NCBI GenBank assembly: GCA_017381865.1
Contig: JAFOBJ010000012.1
Span: 1 to 34,588, forward strand
Source of the DNA: Bacteroidales bacterium
GTDB lineage: Bacteria > Bacteroidota > Bacteroidia > Bacteroidales > F082
DNA: 34,588 nucleotides
Direction of reading: 5' to 3'
The translations under genes and the position numbers were made by a program. The notes under the pieces were generated by a model. The model was given only the letters and a program-made list of their open reading frames with translations, was not told where the DNA came from and did not search any database. Shown piece by piece: positions 7,111 to 16,450 of the stretch; position 1 is the first letter of the stretch, and each line of letters begins with the position of its first letter.

Positions 7111-8355
7111 TCAATTAACTGATTCTAATTTTGTTTTGTTTCCCCATTTATCGAGGTTGAATGTCAAGCTGAAACGAAGAGTTCCTTCCAATGGATTTGT
7201 TCCTGATGTTGCGCTGTTATTAACTGGCACCAAGTAAGATACGTCGATATTAAACACGTTATAACGTAATCCAGCACCGAATGTCATATAACGACGATTA
7301 CCTTTCATTTTTGCTTCATGGAAGAAACCTGTTCTTACTGTGAATGTTTGGTTGTACCAATATTCTGCGCCAACGCCTAATGTAAATTCTTTAATTTCTT
7401 CGCTGAATCCGCCTGGAGCGTCATAGAATGATTGGATTAAACCTTGAATTGGACCAACGTTATCATCTTTGCCAGCAGCGATGACTGGTTCACCATTGTC
7501 ATAGATAAGCGCACCTGTTATTGAATCCTTTGCATAAACTGGAGGTGTTGGAACTAACAATTTGTTGAAATCAATTGAGAATGCCAATGAGTTATAATCA
7601 TCGATATCGAGTTTCAAAGTTGGACCAAAACGCAAGTTTGTAGGAATAAAATCTTTGTCTAAGTTTGCGTCATTGTAATTCATTTTTGAACCGATATTAT
7701 TGATTGACACACCCCATGAGAAGTTTGCATCCATTGTATTAAACCAATAAACATCTCTTGTATAGTAAACAGCGACATCAGCTGCAACAGAAAGAGCTGG
7801 TTTTGAATAATCTTTTACGCCTTGTGTCAAGTTAGAATAGATGAGACGACCTGCTACGGCACCTGAGATATATTTACCTAACTTACGAGAATAAGCGACA
7901 TCGATTGCCCATTCATTTGGAGAATATGTTCCTAAATCATAATTATCATCATCTGTAAATGTAATGTCACCGAGGCTGAAATAACGTAATGTTGCAGCAA
8001 CAGTTGATTTAGGGCTTACGCGTTTTGAAATGCCTAAGTAAGCGATATTCATATCTGTGACCAATTCTCTGAGCCAAGGACTATAAGCCAAACCGACTGA
8101 AAAATCATCTTGAATGAATGCGTATTTTGCAGGGTTCCAATGCATTGAGTAAACATCTGGAGATGTTGAGACGCCTACATCACCCATAGCTGAAGATCTG
8201 GCATCTGGAGCAATCATCATAAAAGGAACAGCTGTAGAAATCACGTTATAGTCCAAATTCTGTCCTACTACTCCATCAATATCAACTTGTGCTTTAACGC
8301 CATAACCTGCAAAAAGCATCACAAACAATAAGGTAAAAATCTTAATTCTTTTCAT
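7111..8355 (-). CDS. porV: Type IX secretion outer membrane protein PorV (LptO/PG27 family)
   Basis: 414 residues with a signal peptide ending 'GYGVKAQ'. The N-terminal block 'STAVPFMMIAPDARSSAMGD', then 'VGVSTSPDVYSMHWNPAKYA', is the PorV family hallmark. The rest alternates in the beta-barrel manner and ends in a strand ('LRFSLTFNLDKWGNKTK'). PorV is an outer-membrane barrel of the FadL superfamily. It carries sorting-domain cargo from the translocon to the PorU sortase. The gene lies directly downstream of porU, as in other Bacteroidota, but the 94-base gap contains its own -7 box. Confidence 0.92.
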   Translation of the reverse strand: MKRIKIFTLLFVMLFAGYGVKAQVDIDGVVGQNLDYNVISTAVPFMMIAPDARSSAMGDVGVSTSPDVYSMHWNPAKYAFIQDDFSVGLAYSPWLRELVTDMNIAYLGISKRVSPKSTVAATLRYFSLGDITFTDDDNYDLGTYSPNEWAIDVAYSRKLGKYISGAVAGRLIYSNLTQGVKDYSKPALSVAADVAVYYTRDVYWFNTMDANFSWGVSINNIGSKMNYNDANLDKDFIPTNLRFGPTLKLDIDDYNSLAFSIDFNKLLVPTPPVYAKDSITGALIYDNGEPVIAAGKDDNVGPIQGLIQSFYDAPGGFSEEIKEFTLGVGAEYWYNQTFTVRTGFFHEAKMKGNRRYMTFGAGLRYNVFNIDVSYLVPVNNSATSGTNPLEGTLRFSLTFNLDKWGNKTKLESVN

Positions 8356-8437
8356 ATTCTTAAAAATTATTTTTCAATTAACGTACTAAAAAAATTATTA
8401 TTGTACTTTTTTTTAAAATTTTATAGAAAAATCTCTG

Positions 8438-8445
8438 CAAATATA
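8438..8445 (-). promoter_or_regulatory. -7 box of porV
   Basis: TATATTTG on the minus strand lies just beyond the porU stop codon at 8450. It predicts a leader of roughly 78 bases before the porV ATG, so porV can be transcribed separately from porU. Confidence 0.45.
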
Positions 8446-8449
8446 ATAA

Positions 8450-11400
8450 TTATTCAATTATTAATTTAGAATATCCTGATGTTTCTTCACTTTGTGAATT
8501 TTTAATTGTCACATTATAAACATAAACGCCAGATTTCAAAGGCGTTCCCCCATCAGAGCGTCCATCCCATTTTATAGGTTCTATTCTTGCAGTCGTTCCG
8601 TAACGATGTTCTGTTATTGTCTTAACCAATTGTCCTACAACATTATAAATCTTTATAACGACATCTATCTGATTATCTTTCTGATTATGTTCAAAGGTAA
8701 AATTAGTGCTACCATTCATAGGATTAGGATAGTTAGTTATGTTTTCCATATAGATAACCTTACCTTTTACAACATCAAAACGTATAGTCGCTGTGCTTGA
8801 ATTATTGTGAATATCCCAGACTTTAAATGTCAACGTATGTTCTCCTTCATTCAAGCCATAAAACTTATACGACAGCAAACCCGATTCATCTTTAGAAAGC
8901 GGTGCTTCATAGAACTGATTGAGAGTATAAACTTTGTTCGTTGCCCCTGAAAGAGTTGCAGTAATATCATGGCCAATGCCTGCTCCAGAAGTATTGACGC
9001 CATTTTCATCTTTAATATATGCCAAAAGAAGCGGATTCTCATTTGTCATGGAGCCATCGACAAATCTTTCATCATCAATATACAATTTAATTTCAGGTCC
9101 AAGATTATCAGTATCAGCAGCTTCATTCAATCCTCCCACTATAATATTAGAATATGCGCCATGTGCGTCACAATCTTCACTATATGCATACAAGCTTATC
9201 AAGCCTTCGCCATAGCTGTAATTGATATCTTTCGGCAAAGTAAAATCGGCAGAAAACATTCCATCTTTCACTTCAGCCTTACCTGTATATATAACACTGT
9301 TTCTCAACTTGAAAGAAATCACATTTGTTTCGTTGCCATGAGTATTATAAGTCACATCTTTATCATATACATTGATATGCAAGACGCCATTAAAATCAGA
9401 CAGATGAGTTCCAAACATATCGTTAACCACACCTTTTATGTTAACATTTTGCAATGCTCTCAATGTATCTGCTTGATTTGGCAAAGTATCATTTTGAATC
9501 ACATCATGATTATTTATTGATGTTAATTCTATTATATTTTCCGGATAATTAAGTCGTAGCGCAGGATCGCCGAAGTAGACATAAACCTTCGAATTCTCGT
9601 CACCCACTTGTTTTGCATGGACAAAGACATCACCCATCGTAATATATTTTCCACCTTCAACATCGAAGAGATGTTCATACAACAATTTCATCAATTTAAT
9701 ACTATTCGATGCGTATGTAACTCTCGCCGTTGTCATCATTGCGATAGCACCTCCATGATGATTAAGGAAGACATATTCACCTGCGGAAGTCCTTGTATGG
9801 TCATCAAAGCGACTAAATTCGCATGAAGCTGTTATCATAAGATGAAGTTTCGGAGAATTCTGCCAAGAGAAGATGTCCTCGTTTGTCAATATTCTTTCTG
9901 CAGCCCAGCCCACTTCACCAGCATGACCTATATAATTAATTATAGAAGCACCAAGTTCTACTCGGTTAGTAATAGCAGCATTACATTCAGGGGAACGCTG
10001 TCCGCTTGAAGTAGCGATTTGAGGATATGCATCGAGATAAATTTTGTCAATATCAACATCTTCACCGCCGTTGTTCCTTATTATATTTTCCAACTGTTCC
10101 GCATGGCTAGCATAATATGTATCATCATCATCTGCAACGAAAGTAATATTCTTGCGCCACTGACCTGCGCTTTCCTTTGTTATTGATATGTATTGCTCAA
10201 TTTTATCAATCATAGCTGAAGCATCTTCCTGCGTTGCCACCGGCATTCTTCCAATAGCCAAATCTATAACAGAAGTGTTATTCATAATGCCCTCATTATC
10301 ATCTAAACAGACAAAATAATCATCCGACACCACGCATGCTGAAGAACATGATGTTTTAGACTCATACGAAGGAATAAAACAGACTTGTCCGCTTTTATTT
10401 TTAAAATCGTACGAAGCATCACCGAAAAGCAAGACATATCTCAATCTCTTATTAGATTTTTTGTAAAGCATTCTGATATAATCTCTTATCGCAGTGATGT
10501 CCTGAGTTCCACATGAAAACTCATTATAAATCTGCTGCGGAGTCACGATTTCTATTTTTAAATCATCGATTCGAGAATGTATTTCTTTAAGACGTAAAGA
10601 TTGAGAATAAAAATCAGGATGTGTAATTATCAGATAATCGAAATCATATTTGGAATGAAGATTCTGATTAGCTATTTTTGAAACAAAGTTTACCTTATTA
10701 TAATAGTTTCCGTCAAAAGCAATGAATTCGTTTTGCTGCGAACCTTTTGTCTTAAAATAAGCCTTATTGGAAGAAAATTCAAGTTCAAGATTCTTTGGCT
10801 CTGTTGGTTCTGTTACATCCCAGACTTGCAAAGATTTATTAACATTACCTATTTCATATTTATATATTTTCTCTTTACTGAAACAATCTGGATTTCTGAA
10901 AAGCATCATTTTTTCGGTAAACTTCAGTTCACGCCAAGCATTGATGCCGATATAATCAAGCCAAGCCGTTGATGTAGATGTAGTTCTTGAATATGAAAGT
11001 TCGATAATAATCTGATCCTTATCGGAGTTAAACTTCACATTACCAGTATTTATCATATTGGCAAACAGGCCATCTGATGCGTTTGTTGAAGAAACCAATT
11101 TGTATATCATGCTTCCGTTCGCTTTGTAATTAAATTCAGATCTTGAGAAATTTCTTGAAGCGACTTCCGAATAGAGATTGCATTTCTTTTCCTTTATAAG
11201 ATTAGGAAAGACGAAAGAATAAGAACGAGACAATATCGCATCGAATTTATCACCATACCATGTCGCGCCCATATTGTTTAGATTGTAAGTATCATCTTCA
11301 ACAAGTTGATAATCAAGAAATGAATCAACTATCACATCATGATTTTCAGCTATCGACTCTGCATTTTCTATTCTTTTTCCTTCACCAAGATCTGTAGTCA

Positions 11401-12238
11401 AGAAAACGTAAGAATAATCGGAATACGGATTGGTTACTTTTTCATAAATTCCATTAACATTTTTCAATGTCACAGGACCTCTTCCATAAAACACAATGTA
11501 GTCGTCTAAATCAAAAGAACCATCGTTTTCTCCACTGACAAAAATTGGAATCTCCACCAAATCGTCATGGCGTTTTTCATTGTTTATCACGGGCAATATT
11601 CCGCCCCCATTGTGATACAATCTGATATTTTTAGGATTTATTGAAGCGACTGGCACACCCATCGATGAAAGTTCCGAATAAGTTATCTTATACATTCCCG
11701 TTGATGACAGCGACATCTTATACCAGTTTCCAGAAGCAAGTACAGAATTATCTGTAGAATAATAACTTCTGTTTCTTTTTACACCTTCAATAGAATAATG
11801 TACATCGCACGAAACAAGTCGCACCGCAACATTTTCGACTTTAAAAAACGGATTTATTTCAAAGCACAAACTATGATTGTCGCGAGAAGATTTTATGTAG
11901 TAATTATATAATGGTATAGTATCAATTATTTCAGATTCATTCAAAAAAGAAAGCTCATTTTCAGGTATTTCTTCATAAGTTAAATTATCAAGATAAGCAT
12001 CTATTTCAACTTCATCAGAATAAATTGGGAAAGTCGTTCTATAAAAGGGATTTTTTTCATCAAAATAATTGTCATAAACAGCATTTTCAAAAGAAACACA
12101 TTTAACGGCATTGCCATTTACAAATATATTTTCCAGTCCATTCCATTTAATTTCAACGGAAAACGAATCTTTATTCTGAGCATTTAAAGCAATTACATTA
12201 AAGCAAAGAACAAACAAAAAAACATACGGCTTTATCAT
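8450..12238 (-). CDS. porU: Type IX secretion system sortase PorU (C25 family)
   Basis: 1262 residues from the chosen start. The frame extends upstream to a TTG at 12292, but a -7 box (12281-12288) overlaps that start. The ATG at 12238 gives a clean signal peptide, 'MIKPYVFLFVLCFNVIALNA'; the ATG at 12265 is the alternative. The C25 domain begins near 'YDFDYLIITHPDFYSQS' and includes 'YVLLFGDASYDF', 'IDLAIGRMPVATQEDA', catalytic His772 in 'NYIGHAGEVGW' and Cys806 in 'TASCEFSRFD'. The C-terminus is a FlgD-like Ig domain ('NYPNPMNGSTNFTFEHN' to 'GYSKLIIE') as in other PorU proteins. PorU cleaves the C-terminal signal of cargo and attaches the cargo to A-LPS at the outer membrane. It pairs with porV immediately downstream. 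Confidence 0.93.
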   Translation of the reverse strand: MIKPYVFLFVLCFNVIALNAQNKDSFSVEIKWNGLENIFVNGNAVKCVSFENAVYDNYFDEKNPFYRTTFPIYSDEVEIDAYLDNLTYEEIPENELSFLNESEIIDTIPLYNYYIKSSRDNHSLCFEINPFFKVENVAVRLVSCDVHYSIEGVKRNRSYYSTDNSVLASGNWYKMSLSSTGMYKITYSELSSMGVPVASINPKNIRLYHNGGGILPVINNEKRHDDLVEIPIFVSGENDGSFDLDDYIVFYGRGPVTLKNVNGIYEKVTNPYSDYSYVFLTTDLGEGKRIENAESIAENHDVIVDSFLDYQLVEDDTYNLNNMGATWYGDKFDAILSRSYSFVFPNLIKEKKCNLYSEVASRNFSRSEFNYKANGSMIYKLVSSTNASDGLFANMINTGNVKFNSDKDQIIIELSYSRTTSTSTAWLDYIGINAWRELKFTEKMMLFRNPDCFSKEKIYKYEIGNVNKSLQVWDVTEPTEPKNLELEFSSNKAYFKTKGSQQNEFIAFDGNYYNKVNFVSKIANQNLHSKYDFDYLIITHPDFYSQSLRLKEIHSRIDDLKIEIVTPQQIYNEFSCGTQDITAIRDYIRMLYKKSNKRLRYVLLFGDASYDFKNKSGQVCFIPSYESKTSCSSACVVSDDYFVCLDDNEGIMNNTSVIDLAIGRMPVATQEDASAMIDKIEQYISITKESAGQWRKNITFVADDDDTYYASHAEQLENIIRNNGGEDVDIDKIYLDAYPQIATSSGQRSPECNAAITNRVELGASIINYIGHAGEVGWAAERILTNEDIFSWQNSPKLHLMITASCEFSRFDDHTRTSAGEYVFLNHHGGAIAMMTTARVTYASNSIKLMKLLYEHLFDVEGGKYITMGDVFVHAKQVGDENSKVYVYFGDPALRLNYPENIIELTSINNHDVIQNDTLPNQADTLRALQNVNIKGVVNDMFGTHLSDFNGVLHINVYDKDVTYNTHGNETNVISFKLRNSVIYTGKAEVKDGMFSADFTLPKDINYSYGEGLISLYAYSEDCDAHGAYSNIIVGGLNEAADTDNLGPEIKLYIDDERFVDGSMTNENPLLLAYIKDENGVNTSGAGIGHDITATLSGATNKVYTLNQFYEAPLSKDESGLLSYKFYGLNEGEHTLTFKVWDIHNNSSTATIRFDVVKGKVIYMENITNYPNPMNGSTNFTFEHNQKDNQIDVVIKIYNVVGQLVKTITEHRYGTTARIEPIKWDGRSDGGTPLKSGVYVYNVTIKNSQSEETSGYSKLIIE

Positions 12239-12280
12239 ACAATTATTTATATCTATTTTTCCCATTTTAAAAGCATTTTG

Positions 12281-12288
12281 CAAATATA
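12281..12288 (-). promoter_or_regulatory. -7 box of porU
   Basis: TATATTTG on the minus strand puts the transcript start near 12275, between the TTG and the downstream ATGs. It therefore decides against the longest reading frame. No clear TTG -33 box is seen. Confidence 0.45.
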
Positions 12289-12376
12289 CCAAAAGCCTAA
12301 CGTTTCTACTAATTATTTATTATTAAAAACATCACAAAAAAAATACATTTATGCTTTTTATTTAAAAAAAAATCCG

Positions 12377-12384
12377 TATAATTG
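12377..12384 (+). promoter_or_regulatory. Possible -7 box of gldJ
   Basis: TATAATTG differs from TAnnTTTG by one base. It would give a leader of about 80 bases before the gldJ ATG at 12468. Confidence 0.35.
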
Positions 12385-12467
12385 CAAACTGAAATTAGTC
12401 CGCTGTTTTCAGTGGGCACAATATTACGTTTTTTTTAGAGTTAGATAGATAATTAAAAATTAAAATA

Positions 12468-13991
12468 ATGCGTAAAAAATTTAGTATCAAATCATTACTA
12501 ACAATGTTATTCGTAAGTTTTTTGTTAGTATCATGTGGCAAAATCGGCAATCAATCATCTCGTACAACTGGTTGGAAATACAATGATGACGAAAACGGAG
12601 GTTTTTATATCATTGATTCTCCTGAACAAATCACAGGTCCTGGCCTCGTTGCGATTGAAGGCGGTACATTTACAATGGGTGCAACTGTTGAAAATGTCTA
12701 TTATGAATGGAATAATACTCCTAGAAAAGTTACTGTTTCATCATTCTTCATGGACCAAACAGAAGTTAGCAACTTAGATTATTTGGAATACATTCATTGG
12801 TTAACAAGAGTTTATGGTAGCGACTATCCACAAGTCATCGCTAATGCTCTTCCTGACACAACAGTATGGCGTACTTCATTGTCATACAATGAACCAATGG
12901 TTGAAATTTATTTCCGTCACCCTGCTTACAGAGACTATCCAGTTGTTGGCGTTTCATGGAATCAAGCAAACGACTATGCTTTGTGGCGTTCAGACAGAGT
13001 TAATGAAAAATTATTAGTCGATGCTGGTATGTTATCATACAACAACGACCAAAATAAAGATTATCACTTCAGCACAGAAGCTTACTTAGCAGGTAAATAT
13101 GTTGGTGCTATCAGCCAAAGCAATACAACTACAGAAGAAGTTTCTAACGTTACAGAAGAAACAACAGCAGCAGAAGGCGAAGTTGTTGAAAACGCAGAAA
13201 GCACAAACAATAGCAGCGAAGCTACTGCAAACCAAGAATCAAACGAAAAAGTTCAAATGGAAGACGGTATCCTCCTTCCTAAATACAGACTCCCAACAGA
13301 AGCAGAATGGGAATATGCAGCATTAGGTCTCGTTGGTAACACAGTAAGCGAAAATGTTATCGAACGTAAAGTATATCCTTGGAATACAAATGGTTTGAGA
13401 TCAAATCATCCAGATTATATGGGCGTTTTCGTAGCTAACTTCAAGAGAGGTAATGGTGACTACATGGGTGTCGCTGGTAGCTTGAACGACGGTGCTACAT
13501 TCCCAGCTCCAGTAATCTCTTACTGGCCAAACGACTTCGGTTTATACAACATGGCTGGTAACGTTTCTGAATGGGTACTCGACGTATATCGTCCTCTTTC
13601 TTACGAAGACTTCTACGATCATAACCCATTCCGTGGTGATGTTTATGCTAGCGACTTATTCTCAGGTAAAAATGACTCTGTCGAGCAAAAAATCCGCGAA
13701 GACCTTTACTCTTTGAACTTCAACGATGGCGACTATATGTCAGTTATCCAAGATGGCAACGACTGGACTAATCCAACATTATCAAAAGATGCATATACAA
13801 CACAAATGTATGACTATGGTAATACAACATTGATTTCTGACAAATCACGCGTTTACAAAGGTGGTTCTTGGAACGATGGTCCTTATTACTTGAGCCCTTC
13901 TGTTCGTAGATTTATGAATGAAGATGAAGCTTCTTCAACAGTTGGTTTCAGATGCGCCATGAATAAAATTGGCAGTGCATTAGCAAAATAA
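12468..13991 (+). CDS. gldJ: Gliding/type IX secretion lipoprotein GldJ, FGE-sulfatase fold
   Basis: 507 residues. The lipoprotein signal ends 'FVSFLLVSC', with the lipidated Cys at ~23. 'SSRTTGWKYNDDENGGF' is the GldJ-type linker. The FGE-sulfatase domain starts at 'GPGLVAIEGGTFTMGAT' and ends 'VYKGGSWNDGPYYLSPSVRR' and 'TVGFRCAMNKI'. GldJ is an outer-membrane lipoprotein needed in Flavobacterium to stabilise GldK and the type IX machinery. It sits divergently from porU; a gldJ-porU-porV cluster is also known in flavobacteria. A stretch rich in E, T, S and N at about residues 218-265 interrupts the FGE domain and looks like a lineage-specific insertion. A strong terminator follows. Confidence 0.9.
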   Translation: MRKKFSIKSLLTMLFVSFLLVSCGKIGNQSSRTTGWKYNDDENGGFYIIDSPEQITGPGLVAIEGGTFTMGATVENVYYEWNNTPRKVTVSSFFMDQTEVSNLDYLEYIHWLTRVYGSDYPQVIANALPDTTVWRTSLSYNEPMVEIYFRHPAYRDYPVVGVSWNQANDYALWRSDRVNEKLLVDAGMLSYNNDQNKDYHFSTEAYLAGKYVGAISQSNTTTEEVSNVTEETTAAEGEVVENAESTNNSSEATANQESNEKVQMEDGILLPKYRLPTEAEWEYAALGLVGNTVSENVIERKVYPWNTNGLRSNHPDYMGVFVANFKRGNGDYMGVAGSLNDGATFPAPVISYWPNDFGLYNMAGNVSEWVLDVYRPLSYEDFYDHNPFRGDVYASDLFSGKNDSVEQKIREDLYSLNFNDGDYMSVIQDGNDWTNPTLSKDAYTTQMYDYGNTTLISDKSRVYKGGSWNDGPYYLSPSVRRFMNEDEASSTVGFRCAMNKIGSALAK

Positions 13992-14011
13992 GTTATTCAC
14001 TTTATATAATG

Positions 14012-14042
14012 TAAGCCGTCACACAAAAGACGGCTTTTTTTT
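14012..14042 (+). terminator. Intrinsic terminator after gldJ
   Basis: AAGCCGTC (14013-14020), an 8-base loop and GACGGCTT (14029-14036) form a perfect stem that merges into an eight-T run. Confidence 0.85.
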
Positions 14043-14051
14043 GGTCTAATA

Positions 14052-15329
14052 ATGAAGATTATCGAAAAAATATATCAGCTATATTCTGAAAAATATATCG
14101 TCACAACCGACAGCAGAAAAGTAGAACCAGGCTGTGTGTTCGTTGCACTAAAAGGTGAACATTTCGATGGCAACGACTTCGCATATCAAGTTGCAAATGA
14201 TAATATTGCAGCTTGCGTCATTGCCGACCGTAAAGACCTCCCCCATCACGAACGTCTATTTATTGTTGATGATAGTTTGACAACACTTCAGGAACTAGCG
14301 AAATTACATAGAGAGAAATGTAATACTCCGATAATCGGAATTACGGGAACCAATGGTAAAACGACCACCAAAGAACTGGTAGCTTCTGTATTGTCTCAAA
14401 AATACAATATCATTTACACACAAGGCAACTTCAACAACCACCTCGGCGTTCCTTTGACTTTGTTTCAAATAAAACCAGATACAGAAATCGCTGTTGTGGA
14501 AATGGGTGCAAATCATCCTAAAGAAATCGAATTGTTATGCTCATTAGCGCAACCTAATTTCGGCATAATAACAAATATCGGAAAAGCGCATATAGAAGGC
14601 TTCGGCAGTTTCGAAGGCGTTGTTAAAACCAAAAACGAACTGTATGATTATCTAAGAAATACAAACGGAAAAGTATTTCTAAATAACGACAATCATCTAT
14701 TGAAAGAATTAGCTCAGAATCTGACTAACGTAAAATATGGAAAAGATGATAATGCCGATTATCACGCTTCGATATTATCATCAAATCCTTATCTTTCTAT
14801 AAGCTGGAATAATAACACCATCAATACAAAACTCGTCGGCGAGTACAATTTTGAAAACGTAATGGCCGCTATAACTGTAGGTTGCTATTTCAACGTAGAT
14901 CAAAAATTGATAATCAAAGCATTAGAAAGCTACCACCCTACTAATAATCGTTCTCAATTCATAAAGACCGAAAAAAACGAAGTTGTCATGGATGCTTACA
15001 ACGCAAATCCAGTAAGTATGTCTAACTCCGTTAAAAATTTCAGAAATATCAGTGACGCCAATCACCTATTAATATTAGGTGATATGAAAGAACTCGGAAA
15101 CGAATCTTTAAATGAACATCAAGAAATCATAAATCTTATAAAAGAACTTAAATTCAACAACGTGATTCTTGTTGGAAGTGAATTCAACAAAATAAATCAC
15201 GATTTCGTTTCTTTCTTAAATGTCGATGAACTCATCAGACACATAAATCAAAATGAGATTTCTGGAATGAAAATATTAGTCAAGGGTTCCAATAGTATTC
15301 ATTTGGAAAAAATCATAAATCTTTTATAA
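14052..15329 (+). CDS. murF: UDP-N-acetylmuramoyl-tripeptide--D-alanyl-D-alanine ligase
   Basis: 425 residues, a usual MurF length. The N-terminal UDP-binding domain includes 'TTDSRKVEPGCVFVALKGEH'. The ATP loop is 'GITGTNGKTTTKEL' near residue 95. The middle domain has 'EMGANHPKEIELL' and 'NIGKAHIEGFGSFEGVVKTK'. The C-terminal ligase domain has 'MDAYNANPVSMSNS' and 'LILGDMKELG'. MurF adds D-Ala-D-Ala to UDP-MurNAc-tripeptide in the cytoplasm, completing the peptidoglycan precursor. The anmK gene begins two bases after its stop, so the two are co-transcribed. Confidence 0.95.
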   Translation: MKIIEKIYQLYSEKYIVTTDSRKVEPGCVFVALKGEHFDGNDFAYQVANDNIAACVIADRKDLPHHERLFIVDDSLTTLQELAKLHREKCNTPIIGITGTNGKTTTKELVASVLSQKYNIIYTQGNFNNHLGVPLTLFQIKPDTEIAVVEMGANHPKEIELLCSLAQPNFGIITNIGKAHIEGFGSFEGVVKTKNELYDYLRNTNGKVFLNNDNHLLKELAQNLTNVKYGKDDNADYHASILSSNPYLSISWNNNTINTKLVGEYNFENVMAAITVGCYFNVDQKLIIKALESYHPTNNRSQFIKTEKNEVVMDAYNANPVSMSNSVKNFRNISDANHLLILGDMKELGNESLNEHQEIINLIKELKFNNVILVGSEFNKINHDFVSFLNVDELIRHINQNEISGMKILVKGSNSIHLEKIINLL

Positions 15330-15331
15330 TC

Positions 15332-16399
15332 ATGAGAGATTTCAAGGTAATAGGTTTAATGTCAGGAAGTTCACTCGATGGTGTTGACATTGCTTATGTC
15401 AATTTCAGTCACGACAACAAAAGATGGTTCTTCCAAATCGTTGAAGCAGGCAATATTCCATATACTGAAGAATGGAAAAACAAATTGTCTGAGGCATTCA
15501 ACAAAAATGAGTCGGAATTAAAAGAATTAGATATAGAATACGGAAAATATCTTGGTACGATAACTAAGAAATTCATCAAGAAATACGAGTTCGATCCAAA
15601 ATTGATAGCGTCTCACGGACACACAATTTTCCATATGCCTGAAAAGTCATATACCTTGCAAATTGGCAATGGCCAAGAAATAGCTAATGCTACAGGTATT
15701 GTGACAATCAATAATTTCCGAACAGAAGACGTAAAAAAAGGCGGACAAGGTGCTCCTTTAGTTCCAATCGGCGACAAATATCTGTTCGCTGATTTTCCAA
15801 TCTGTCTAAATATCGGCGGAATCGCAAATGTATCGTATAATATTGATGACCAACGTATTGCTTACGACATTTGTATGGCAAACCAAATGTTAAACTATTT
15901 GTCCAACAAATTGGGCTACGATTATGACAACAATGGAAACTTCGCTCGTCAAGGTAATATAAATCAAGAATTGTTAAATATTTTTAACGATAATCCTTAT
16001 TACGACAAGTGCCATCCTAAATCTTTAGGGAGAGAATTCTTTGAAGAATATCAACATAAAATTATTGACAACTCTTCTTTATCAATAAAAGATTTATTAG
16101 CAACAGCTACAGAACATATTGCATATCAAATCGTTAAAGCAACTAATTCTTTAGAAACATCAAAAATGCTCATCACTGGCGGCGGCGCAAAAAACAATTA
16201 CTTGGTTGAGCGTATCAGAAAAATGAGCAAACATGAAATAGTAATTCCTGATACAATGATTATCGATTATAAAGAAGCCTTGATTTTTGCTTTCTTGGGA
16301 ACATTGAAAATGGAAGGAAAAATCAATGTATTATCATCTGTAACAGGCGCATCATCAGATAGTTCATCAGGAAATATTTGTTTACCACAACAATTATAA
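15332..16399 (+). CDS. anmK: Anhydro-N-acetylmuramic acid kinase
   Basis: 355 residues with the AnmK nucleotide-binding start 'VIGLMSGSSLDGVDIAYV', then 'IASHGHTIFHMPE', 'GQGAPLVPIGDKYLF', 'NIGGIANVSY' and 'LITGGGAKNNYLVERI'. AnmK phosphorylates 1,6-anhydro-MurNAc while opening the anhydro ring, giving MurNAc-6-phosphate for peptidoglycan recycling. Placement two bases after murF links synthesis and recycling of wall precursors. It is slightly shorter than the E. coli protein but complete at both ends. Confidence 0.95.
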   Translation: MRDFKVIGLMSGSSLDGVDIAYVNFSHDNKRWFFQIVEAGNIPYTEEWKNKLSEAFNKNESELKELDIEYGKYLGTITKKFIKKYEFDPKLIASHGHTIFHMPEKSYTLQIGNGQEIANATGIVTINNFRTEDVKKGGQGAPLVPIGDKYLFADFPICLNIGGIANVSYNIDDQRIAYDICMANQMLNYLSNKLGYDYDNNGNFARQGNINQELLNIFNDNPYYDKCHPKSLGREFFEEYQHKIIDNSSLSIKDLLATATEHIAYQIVKATNSLETSKMLITGGGAKNNYLVERIRKMSKHEIVIPDTMIIDYKEALIFAFLGTLKMEGKINVLSSVTGASSDSSSGNICLPQQL

Positions 16400-16450
16400 T
16401 ATTTTAGAAAATATTAAGTTAATAATAAAAAGTTAAAAAATAAAAAAGAC

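Noticed and set aside
8969-9520. 183-codon frame antisense to porU
   Set aside because: Shadow of the PorU C-terminal region, without any recognisable motif.
12239-12292. TTG start giving an 18-residue longer PorU
   Set aside because: The -7 box overlaps this start and the ATG at 12238 gives a normal signal peptide.
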